This document shows positions 6,494-13,153 of a DNA stretch of 16,095 nucleotides, in pieces. The translations under genes and the position numbers were made by a program. The stretch is from JAMLHN01 sp035708745 (lineage in GTDB: Bacteria; Chloroflexota; Chloroflexia; Thermomicrobiales; UBA6265), in assembly GCA_035708745.1 (NCBI GenBank), contig DASTFJ010000198.1, positions 1 to 16,095 on the forward strand, read 5' to 3'. Position 1 is the stretch's first letter; every line of letters starts with the position of its first letter. A model generated the notes under the pieces. That model did no database searches and was not told the origin of the DNA. It saw only the letters and a program-made list of their open reading frames with translations.

Positions 6494-8247
6494 CTGACGC
6501 GACCCCTGTGACCAACGCAACACCCTCAGCCGCTGGGACGCCAGTTTCGCCAGGCGAAGTCACCAAGCTCGAGATGACCGACGTAGTCATGGTCGGCATC
6601 GGCGCGGCTGGCGGAATCGCCTCCTATGTCCTCACGGCCGCCGGTCTCAAGGTCGTTGCCATCGAGGCCGGCCCGCGATTGGGTGTCAAGGAATTCCTGG
6701 CGCACGCGGATGAGCTCCAAAGTTCCTGGAGGTGGGATGGTGAGCCAAAATTCAACAAAGAAATGCCCACTTGGAGGCGTTCCCCGGATGAAAAAGCCGA
6801 GGTATATGCGTCAGGAGCGAAAATGTCCAATATGGTGGGCGGCACGAGCGTCCACTATGCCGCGGTGAGCTATCGATTCCTCGAGTACGATTTCAAGGAG
6901 CGATCATCGATCATCGAGAGATATGGCGAGGAAAAGCTGCCGAAAGGAACGGCGATAGCCGACTGGGCCATAACCTACGATGAGTTGGAGCCCTACTACG
7001 AGAACGTCGAGAAGCTGATCGGGGTCTCGGGAAAAGGGGGAGAGAATCCGTTCGAGGCGCCGAGAAAGAGCGACTATCCACTCCCACCCCTGCAGAGTTT
7101 TGGTGGCGCTGATTATCTCGCCGAGACCATGGCCGATCTCGGCTATCATCCGTACCGAACCCCCGCGGGAATTATCTCCAAGGACTACGATGGCCGCCCA
7201 GCCTGCACGCTATGCGGATATTGCGGCTCGTATGAATGCTGGAACAACGCAAAGTCCAGTACGTTGGTGAGTGCGATCCCGCATGCCGAAAAGACCGGGA
7301 ATCTGGAGATCCGCACCAACAGCCGGGTATTCCGGGTGCTCACAGATGACAGCGGTCGTGCCTCTGGAGTCGAATACCGAGGCGATGACGGTCAGATGTA
7401 CATCCAGCCCGCGAAACTCGTGATCCTTTCCGCGTACACGTTCGAGAACATCCGACTTCTCCTGCTTTCCGCGAACGATCAGTTTCCGAGCGGACTGGCC
7501 AACAATGCTGGTCAAGTCGGAAAGCACTACATCTCTCATACGACGTTGTTCGCGTTCGGCGTATTCCCGGGCAAGAACTTCAACCGGTTCAGCGGAAGCC
7601 GCGCGCAGGGCTTCTCGATGGACGATTTCTACGGTGACAACTTCGATCACTCGGATCTGGACTTCGTGAGCGGCGCGGATGTCCAGACGTTCCCGGCCGA
7701 ATCCAACCCTATCGGGGCCTCTCGCCAGATTGCGCCGAGTGTTCCGCAGTGGGGAAGTGACTACGCGAACTGGCTTCACGAGAATGCCAATTCGGTGTTA
7801 GAAGTGGAGTACCACATCGAGACGCTTCCATACGAAGGGAACTACATCGATCTCGATCCCGATCACGTCGACGAAGACGGCGTTCCCGTTATCCGATTTA
7901 CCTATGACATCGGAGAGAACGAACAGCGAATCTCGGAGTACGTCGGCACGAAGGTCGAAGAGCTCCTGACTCATCGAGGCGCAACCGAGACATGGCGGGG
8001 TAAGGCGAATCCAAGTCCTATGTCCACTCACGACGTAGGGGGCGCACGTGCCGGTGATGATCCAGAGACATGTGTCCTGGACAAGCATCTGCTGACGCAT
8101 GAAATCCCAAATCTTGCGGTGCTCGGTGGCGCTGGGTTCGCGAGCATTAGCGGCCACAATCCGACAGAAACCATCGAGGCATGGGCGTGGCTCGCGGCAG
8201 AGCATATTGCCGAGAACTTCGACAGCATCGTCAATTCAGAGGCGTAA
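6490..8247 (+). CDS. GMC-family FAD-dependent oxidoreductase, gluconate/glucose dehydrogenase large-subunit type
   Basis: 585 residues, four-base overlap with the small-subunit gene. The FAD dinucleotide fold starts with GIGAAGG (36-42) and ends the motif at AIEAGPR. The C-terminal GMC_oxred_C region has STHDVGGARAG (His514) and SGHNPTETIEAW, with His556 as probable catalytic base and Asn557 beside it. A cluster of Cys239, Cys242, Cys245 and Cys250 (C-x2-C-x2-C-x4-C) sits where related three-subunit glucose and fructose dehydrogenases hold a [3Fe-4S] cluster, so an iron-sulfur relay is plausible (inference). There is no signal peptide; export would rely on the Tat signal of the small subunit. 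The multihaem cytochrome c subunit common in such enzymes is not encoded downstream, so electrons must go elsewhere, possibly to the nearby cupredoxin. Substrate is likely a sugar, sugar acid or polyol. Confidence 0.92.
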   Translation: MTDATPVTNATPSAAGTPVSPGEVTKLEMTDVVMVGIGAAGGIASYVLTAAGLKVVAIEAGPRLGVKEFLAHADELQSSWRWDGEPKFNKEMPTWRRSPDEKAEVYASGAKMSNMVGGTSVHYAAVSYRFLEYDFKERSSIIERYGEEKLPKGTAIADWAITYDELEPYYENVEKLIGVSGKGGENPFEAPRKSDYPLPPLQSFGGADYLAETMADLGYHPYRTPAGIISKDYDGRPACTLCGYCGSYECWNNAKSSTLVSAIPHAEKTGNLEIRTNSRVFRVLTDDSGRASGVEYRGDDGQMYIQPAKLVILSAYTFENIRLLLLSANDQFPSGLANNAGQVGKHYISHTTLFAFGVFPGKNFNRFSGSRAQGFSMDDFYGDNFDHSDLDFVSGADVQTFPAESNPIGASRQIAPSVPQWGSDYANWLHENANSVLEVEYHIETLPYEGNYIDLDPDHVDEDGVPVIRFTYDIGENEQRISEYVGTKVEELLTHRGATETWRGKANPSPMSTHDVGGARAGDDPETCVLDKHLLTHEIPNLAVLGGAGFASISGHNPTETIEAWAWLAAEHIAENFDSIVNSEA

Positions 8248-8328
8248 GCTCCTGTATGCGGTGTAACTCGGAGACCGAAAGCGCACGTGCAAACCGGTGC
8301 TAAAGCCGCGTCACGTGACAATAGCTTC

Positions 8329-8363
8329 GCAGACGGCTCGCCTAGTACAAACGAGCCGTCTGC
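8329..8363. terminator. Strong hairpin after the dehydrogenase operon
   Basis: A perfect 12-bp stem, GCAGACGGCTCG (8329-8340) and CGAGCCGTCTGC (8352-8363), with an 11-base loop, 81 bases after the GMC stop. No U tract follows. It is placed between convergent genes (GMC and MFS) and may serve both. Confidence 0.65.
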
Positions 8364-8385
8364 GTGCTACGAGCCCATGATTTCC

Positions 8386-8410
8386 GTCTTGGGAACCCAT
8401 GTCCCAAGAC
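8386..8410. terminator. Second hairpin in the convergent GMC/MFS intergenic region
   Basis: A perfect 9-bp stem, GTCTTGGGA (8386-8394) and TCCCAAGAC (8402-8410), with a 7-base loop. It lies 160 bases beyond the MFS stop on its strand, so it could terminate that gene or back up the first hairpin. The rest of 8248-8569 shows no gene. Confidence 0.45.
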
Positions 8411-8569
8411 CTTCCCATGTTCCCCCGTATCCTCGACCAAGAATTGCGCGATTTTCCAATGTACTTCCGGCATTTCGATGAGAAACGCGTTGAAATACGC
8501 CCGCACACACGTGAAGCGAACACACGTAACCGGTCCCGGATTGACACCCGGTGTTTCTCTGATCGATGG

Positions 8570-10231
8570 CTAACCGGCAGCTTGCGGGCCGGGCCCCGTA
8601 TCGGCTTCCGACGCGCCCGGTTGATAGGTCTGGATACGTTGCGCGGCGAACAGGGCGACCGCCGCGAAGAGCGCGATCAGCGCCAGGGCGGCGTCGAGAC
8701 CGTCGATGCGGGCTTGACGGTTGGCATCGAGGATGGCAGCGGCCTCGCTTCCCGTGATCCCGGCGGTGTCCAGCCCCTGTTCCAAGGCGTCATCCGACAC
8801 GAACGGAACGCCTCCGGAGAGCTCCACCGACGCGGTGGACGCCAGCTCGTTCGATATTGCGGCGTCGGTGTTGATGCCACCGATCAGGGACGAAGTCAGC
8901 ACCGCGATCATCACGGAACCAGCCAATGCGGTGCCCAGTGACGCGCCCAGATTGGTTGCGGTGTTTTGCAGACCGCCGACTTCGGCGCTTTCCGAATCGG
9001 GAACTGACGACACTGTGACACTGCCCAGCTGTGACGCCAGCGCTCCGATGCCCGCTCCAAGCAACAGCAGCGGAAGGGCAACGACTTCCACGCCCGCGTC
9101 GAGGTCGATGTGGGTCAACAGCAGCAGGATTCCGCACAACATGCCGAACACGCCCAGGCGCACCACCAGCCGCGGTGAGATATTCGGGAAAAACCTGGGC
9201 ACCCCCAAGGCCGCAATCAGCAAGGCGACCGAAAGCGGCAGCAGGCGAATGCCGGTGTCGAGCGCGCTGAGGCCGAGCACGATCGAGAGATAGAGCGGAA
9301 TCACGAAGAAGACGCCGGCCTGGATCAGGAACTGGAGAAAGAACATCAGCAGACCGCCGGTGAGCCGCTGGTTTTTGAACATGGCCGGGTCGATCAAGGG
9401 GACGCGCCCCGCGTTCACGAGCCGCAACTCCCATTGGAGCATGAGCCAGAGCACCAGTAACCCTCCGACGATGAGCCAGAACGTTCCTGAAATCCCCAGG
9501 AGACTCGCGCCATCCGGCTTCGGGCGAACCCACCCCCATTCGGCCGACTTAAGGACACCGAACACCGCGCCGCCCAGACCGGCAGCCGTCAATACCGCTC
9601 CGACCAGATCGATTGGCGGACTCTCTCCGCGCTCCGGTTCGCTCAATTTGCGCGCGACCAGAAAGATGACGATGACACCCACCACTTCACCAACGAACAC
9701 CCAGCGCCAGGAGAAATAGGTGGTCATGAATCCGCCAATCAGGGGTCCGGCCGCCACGGCAATTGCCCCGGCGGCCGAGACGATGCCGAATGCCCGCGGA
9801 CGCTCGGCGGTGGCGAAATTCACGGCGATCAGGGCTACGATCGACGGTAGGATCAGCGTGGCGCCGATCCCTTCGAGGAGTGACCAACCGATCAGGAGCA
9901 CCGTCAAATTCGGGGCAAGTGCCGTTGTCAGCGAGCCGGCGCCATAGATCAGGCAGCCCAGCATGAACGCGCGCCGAAATCCGATCTTCGCTCCGATCTT
10001 GCCGCCGATGATCATGAGCGACGCCATGACCAGCGTATAGAGCGTGATCGCGGTCTGGATGCCGGTAACCGAGGTGCCAACATCGTTCGCCACGGTGGCG
10101 ATGGAAACGTTCATCACCGAGCTGTCGAGCGTCATGATGAACTGCCCGGCCGCCAGCGTGAGCAGCACGGCGGTCGCACCGATGCGTGCGGTGGAAGATG
10201 GGACAGACATTGGTGTACCCCGCGCGGACAT
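8570..10231 (-). CDS. MFS transporter, DHA2 (14-TMS, EmrB/QacA-like) drug-efflux type
   Basis: Up to 553 residues from the ATG at 10231; the ATG at 10210 (546 residues, GGGG seven bases upstream) is equally or more likely. It is a polytopic inner-membrane protein. Near the N-terminus it has the DHA2-typical LDSSVMNVSIATVANDVG, then GGKIGAKIGFRRAF (motif A, with the usual Asp replaced), then AVAAGPLIGGFMTTYFSWRWVF (motif C region, typical of antiporters). About 14 hydrophobic segments follow. The C-terminus ends with ALFAAQRIQTYQPGASEADTG after the last membrane segment. Length fits the 14-TMS proton-driven multidrug exporters. It is divergent from the OsmC gene. A deleted paralogous copy of it lies at about 5300-5490. 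Substrate unknown; no adjacent TetR- or MarR-type regulator is seen. Confidence 0.9.
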   Translation of the reverse strand: MSARGTPMSVPSSTARIGATAVLLTLAAGQFIMTLDSSVMNVSIATVANDVGTSVTGIQTAITLYTLVMASLMIIGGKIGAKIGFRRAFMLGCLIYGAGSLTTALAPNLTVLLIGWSLLEGIGATLILPSIVALIAVNFATAERPRAFGIVSAAGAIAVAAGPLIGGFMTTYFSWRWVFVGEVVGVIVIFLVARKLSEPERGESPPIDLVGAVLTAAGLGGAVFGVLKSAEWGWVRPKPDGASLLGISGTFWLIVGGLLVLWLMLQWELRLVNAGRVPLIDPAMFKNQRLTGGLLMFFLQFLIQAGVFFVIPLYLSIVLGLSALDTGIRLLPLSVALLIAALGVPRFFPNISPRLVVRLGVFGMLCGILLLLTHIDLDAGVEVVALPLLLLGAGIGALASQLGSVTVSSVPDSESAEVGGLQNTATNLGASLGTALAGSVMIAVLTSSLIGGINTDAAISNELASTASVELSGGVPFVSDDALEQGLDTAGITGSEAAAILDANRQARIDGLDAALALIALFAAVALFAAQRIQTYQPGASEADTGPGPQAAG

Positions 10232-10370
10232 CTGCGACGCCGGTGCATTCGAGCGTATTGAATTCGGCCGCTTTTCAGCGAATCCTACGGTATTTCACGC
10301 ACGGTCGAACGGTTCATGGGACGACGTTGCCGAATAGGCCGCGCCAGTTCTTTTTCGCCGGATTCTTTTT

Positions 10371-10383
10371 TGAGCGCCGCTCA
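10371..10383. promoter_or_regulatory. 13-base palindrome beside the OsmC promoter (possible operator)
   Basis: TGAGCG-C-CGCTCA is a perfect palindrome with a single central base, ending three bases before the -35 box of the OsmC promoter and within the MFS/OsmC divergent region. Its centre is near -45 relative to the predicted start, a usual activator location. The stretch 10350-10371 to its left is rich in T runs. Confidence 0.35.
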
Positions 10384-10386
10384 TAA

Positions 10387-10415
10387 TTGTATATTTCGAT
10401 CAAGAACACTACAAT
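10387..10415 (+). promoter_or_regulatory. Putative sigma70-type promoter of the OsmC-family gene
   Basis: The -35 box TTGTAT (10387-10392) and -10 box TACAAT (10410-10415, five of six consensus) are separated by the optimal 17 bp. It is in a locally AT-rich patch within GC-rich DNA. The predicted start near 10422 gives a leader of about 63 bases. Confidence 0.6.
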
Positions 10416-10484
10416 GCGGACTCGGCTGTGCAGACAATCGATGGGACTGGTTTCGCAGTCGAACTCGCGCAAGGAGCAGTGGAT

Positions 10485-11033
10485 ATGGCTACCCAGATCG
10501 TTGCTGACCAACTGACGACGACGATCGATGCCGTGCGGGCTGGGCTCGCAAAACCGGAGTCGGATCCGGTGGTGACATTTGTCGCCGATTGCGGGCTCGA
10601 TGAGGAGTATCGCGCCTCTATCTCCATTCGCAATTTCTCCTTACGCGCCGACGAGCCGCCGTCCATCGGCGGCGCCGATACTGGGCCGACTCCCGTGGAG
10701 CTTACCCTCGCCAGTCTCGGTACCTGCCAGGAGATTGTCTACGCAACCTATGCCCGCATCCTCGGCATTCCCCTCGACAAGGTTTCCGTGCACACCGAGG
10801 GGCGACTCGACCTGCGGGGTTTTTACGGGGTGGCCGATGTGCCGGTGGGCTTCGGCGATGTCTCATTCAACGTAGAAATCTCCAGCCCGGCATCGCCCGA
10901 GGAGATCGAGCGACTCGTCGAGGCGGTGAATACCCACTGCCCGGTTCTCGAAATATTGCGCAATCCGGTGCCGGTCACCGGCAGCTACCAGCTCAACGGC
11001 GAAACGCTGGACGTCGACGAAACACACGCCTGA
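10485..11033 (+). CDS. OsmC/Ohr-family peroxide-detoxification protein
   Basis: 182 residues from the ATG at 10485, which has AAGGAG eight bases upstream; an ATG at 10428 would add 19 residues but lacks a Shine-Dalgarno and lies very close to the promoter. It is a soluble alpha/beta protein. OsmC-family redox cysteines are present: Cys81 in LASLGTCQEIVYA on the central helix and Cys152 in NTHCPVLEIL. The GADTGPTPVELTLASLGTC block is the family signature. Members reduce organic or inorganic peroxides through a Cys pair, usually recycled by lipoyl proteins or other thiols. It is transcribed alone, divergent from the MFS exporter and convergent with the sugar permease operon. It could equally be a YhfA-like OsmC paralogue with unknown substrate. 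Confidence 0.92.
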   Translation: MATQIVADQLTTTIDAVRAGLAKPESDPVVTFVADCGLDEEYRASISIRNFSLRADEPPSIGGADTGPTPVELTLASLGTCQEIVYATYARILGIPLDKVSVHTEGRLDLRGFYGVADVPVGFGDVSFNVEISSPASPEEIERLVEAVNTHCPVLEILRNPVPVTGSYQLNGETLDVDETHA

Positions 11034-11047
11034 TTTCCCTGCGAACC

Positions 11048-11077
11048 CGGGACGGCAGGATGACCGCTGCTGTCCCG
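11048..11077. terminator. Hairpin between convergent OsmC and permease genes
   Basis: An 11-bp stem pairs CGGGACGGCAG (11048-11058) with CTGCTGTCCCG (11067-11077), with one G-U pair and an 8-base loop. It lies midway between the stops at 11033 and 11114, so it can end transcription from both sides. Confidence 0.65.
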
Positions 11078-11113
11078 CGTTGCATTCCAGCTCATGGTCA
11101 AACCGGTTGGTAG

Positions 11114-12007
11114 CTAGCCCTTTTCCGCGCCGAGGGTCAAGCCGGAGATGAAATAGCGCTGCAAGGCGAAATAGACGATCAGGGTTGGCAGGGCGACGAA
11201 CATCGAGGCGGCGGCGATGAGGTTGTCGTCCGAGAAGTATTCGCCGCCGAGGTTGGCGAGGGATGAGGTGATCGGCCGGTCGGCGCCTTGCTGTTCCAGC
11301 ACGACCGCCCAGAAGAAGTCGTTGTAGATCCAGGTGAATTCCAGCGTTCCCAGCGCCGCCAGGGCCGGCAGGGTGAGGGGCAGGATGATCTGCCAATACT
11401 GTTTCCAGACCCCGGCGCCGTCCATGCGGGCGGCCTCGTTCAGCGATTTCGGCAGCAGCTTCATGTAGTTGCTGAGGACGAAGGTGCAGAACCCGCTCTG
11501 GAAGGCGATGTGGATGAGGATGATGCCCCAGGTGCTGCCATTCAGCTTGCCGGAGTTGGACATCCAATCGGGCAGCGGCACCCGGTTGTAGAACTGGTAG
11601 AGCGGCTGGATGATGATCTGCTGGGGCAGCAGATTGCCGGCGGTGAAGAGCGAGAGCATGAAGATATTGAACCGCCAGGTGAAGCGGCTGCAGACGAAGG
11701 CCACCATGCTGGAAAAGAAGAGGGTGACGATCAGCGACGGCACCAGGATGAGCGCGGTATTCCAGTAGTGATGGGCGATATCGCCCTGGTCCCAGGCGTT
11801 GCGATAGTTGTCCAGGGTGATCTCGCGCGGGTATGAGAAAAAGCCGTGCTGGATGGTGTCCTGATAGGGCCGCAGCGAGGCGTAGACCGCGCCCACCAGC
11901 GGCACCAGCCAGATCAGGGCGGTGACAGTGCAGAAGATATAGATCAGCAGGCGGCTGAGCGAGAAGCCTTTTTTGCGCGAGCCAACGGGAACGGACATAG
12001 CGCTCAT
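11114..12007 (-). CDS. Carbohydrate ABC transporter permease, MalG-like
   Basis: 297 residues from the ATG at 12007, with AAGGAG seven bases upstream; it overlaps the stop of the upstream permease by four bases (ATGA). It is an inner-membrane protein with about six segments: an N-terminal helix at LLIYIFCTVTALIWLVPLVGAVYASLRP, then further helices after a periplasmic loop. The cytoplasmic EAA loop that docks the ATPase is NEAARMDGAGVWKQYWQIILP. The C-terminus ends in QRYFISGLTLGAEKG, the standard MalG-type end. The length is normal. It is the last gene of the three-gene operon and has no ATPase gene after it, so the transporter probably uses a shared MsmK/UgpC-type ATPase encoded elsewhere. 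Confidence 0.94.
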   Translation of the reverse strand: MSAMSVPVGSRKKGFSLSRLLIYIFCTVTALIWLVPLVGAVYASLRPYQDTIQHGFFSYPREITLDNYRNAWDQGDIAHHYWNTALILVPSLIVTLFFSSMVAFVCSRFTWRFNIFMLSLFTAGNLLPQQIIIQPLYQFYNRVPLPDWMSNSGKLNGSTWGIILIHIAFQSGFCTFVLSNYMKLLPKSLNEAARMDGAGVWKQYWQIILPLTLPALAALGTLEFTWIYNDFFWAVVLEQQGADRPITSSLANLGGEYFSDDNLIAAASMFVALPTLIVYFALQRYFISGLTLGAEKG

Positions 12008-13017
12008 GCGTCGGCTCCTTCCTGGGTATTGCGGTAGTGATTGGTGACATACCAGATCACGAATCCGAAGCAGAGGATGAAGAGAATCGTGGCGTAGGCC
12101 GACCCGCGGCCGACATTGCCGCCGCCTTCACCGAGCAGATTATTGGTCGTGAGAATGGAGAGCACTTCGGTTTTGCGGGGCGTATTCAGCACATAGATGA
12201 TGTCGAACGCGCGTAACGCCTCGATCACCGTGATGACCACGACCACCACATTGACCGGTTTCAGCGAGGGAAACACCACATGCCGGAAGGTTTGCCATTC
12301 GTTGCTGCCGTCGAGCATCGAGGCTTCTCGTAAGGAGGGATCGACGCTCTTCAGCCCGGCCAGGTAGAGCACCATGATGTAGCCGGTGTGCCGCCAGGCC
12401 ATCGCGATCAGGATGTAGACGAAGTTGTGGGAGATTCCGTAATCGCCGATGGGGATGAGGTAGGACTGGTTGCCGAGCCAGTCCACTTCCTTGCCATGCC
12501 CGAAGAGCTGGGTGGCGAGGCCATTGGCGGGTGAATAGATGACGCTCTTCCACATGAAGCCGATGACCGCCAGCGAGAGCACCACCGGGGTGAAATAGAC
12601 CGCCTGATAGATGCGCGTGCCGCGGATGTTCTTGTCCAGCAAGTAGGCGAGGATGATGCCGAGCGCGGTCGGAAAGACGAAGAGAAAGACCATCAGTACG
12701 ATGTTGTTGAGCAACGCCTGATAGAAATTGCGCTGGAAGACGGTGAAGATCTGGTGGTAGTTCTTCAGTCCAACCCAGGTGATATCGCTGAGGCGGATCC
12801 CTTTCCAATTGGTAAAGGAAAGGAGGATCGAGGCGATGGTCGGGATCCAGACGAGCGCGACATGCAGCGCGGTTGGAATGCCGACCATCGCCAGTGCAAC
12901 CCAACGGTCGCGGCCATCGAACTGCCTGAACCAGCGGTGTTGCCTGGTCGTGGTCGTCGCGGGGTACGGTTGCAGCCCTTCGATGATTTCAGTTTCGCCC
13001 GCGTTCGCGATCGCCAC
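12004..13017 (-). CDS. Carbohydrate ABC transporter permease, MalF-like
   Basis: 337 residues from a GTG at 13017; the ribosome binding site is weak (AAAGG about 11 bases upstream), so the exact start is uncertain. The protein has a cytoplasmic N-terminus of about 35 residues, then six membrane segments beginning at VALAMVGIPTALHVALVWIP. A conserved LSFTNWKG follows and the EAA loop is REASMLDGSNEWQTFRHVVFP. The family region YQAVYFTPVVLSLAVIGFMWK matches MalF/UgpA proteins. It pairs with the MalG-like protein to form the membrane channel for the sugar bound by the protein encoded at 13154-14482. It is separated from that gene by 136 bp containing a strong hairpin and a heptamer repeat array, which probably lowers its expression relative to the binding protein. 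Confidence 0.94.
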   Translation of the reverse strand: MAIANAGETEIIEGLQPYPATTTTRQHRWFRQFDGRDRWVALAMVGIPTALHVALVWIPTIASILLSFTNWKGIRLSDITWVGLKNYHQIFTVFQRNFYQALLNNIVLMVFLFVFPTALGIILAYLLDKNIRGTRIYQAVYFTPVVLSLAVIGFMWKSVIYSPANGLATQLFGHGKEVDWLGNQSYLIPIGDYGISHNFVYILIAMAWRHTGYIMVLYLAGLKSVDPSLREASMLDGSNEWQTFRHVVFPSLKPVNVVVVVITVIEALRAFDIIYVLNTPRKTEVLSILTTNNLLGEGGGNVGRGSAYATILFILCFGFVIWYVTNHYRNTQEGADA

Positions 13018-13041
13018 GATGCGCCCAGCCTTTGGTACGAG

Positions 13042-13108
13042 GTCGAGAGTCCAGAGTCATGTGTCAAGAGTCTCGGATTTTGACTCTCGACCCTGAACCC
13101 TTGACTGA
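13042..13108. repeat. Inverted pair of heptamer arrays, GTCNNGA-like units
   Basis: On the plus strand five 7-base units start at 13042, 13049, 13056, 13063 and 13070 (for example GTCGAGA, GTCAAGA). On the minus strand further units run between about 13105 and 13078 (for example GTCAAGG, GTCGAGA). The two arms contain a perfect 11-bp inverted repeat, GGTCGAGAGTC (13041-13051) and GACTCTCGACC (13082-13092). It lies between the solute-binding gene and the first permease gene, and would form an RNA stem in that transcript. Confidence 0.65.
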
Positions 13109-13112
13109 CGCT

Positions 13113-13145
13113 GGCAGCCCGCCGGTATGGCGCCGGCGGGCTGCC
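13113..13145 (-). terminator. Strong intra-operon hairpin after the solute-binding protein gene
   Basis: A perfect 13-bp GC-rich stem, GGCAGCCCGCCGG (13113-13125) and CCGGCGGGCTGCC (13133-13145), with a 7-base loop, starting eight bases after the stop codon at 13154. Such stems between binding-protein and permease genes usually protect the upstream mRNA or cause partial termination. Confidence 0.75.
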
Positions 13146-13153
13146 GAGAGTCG

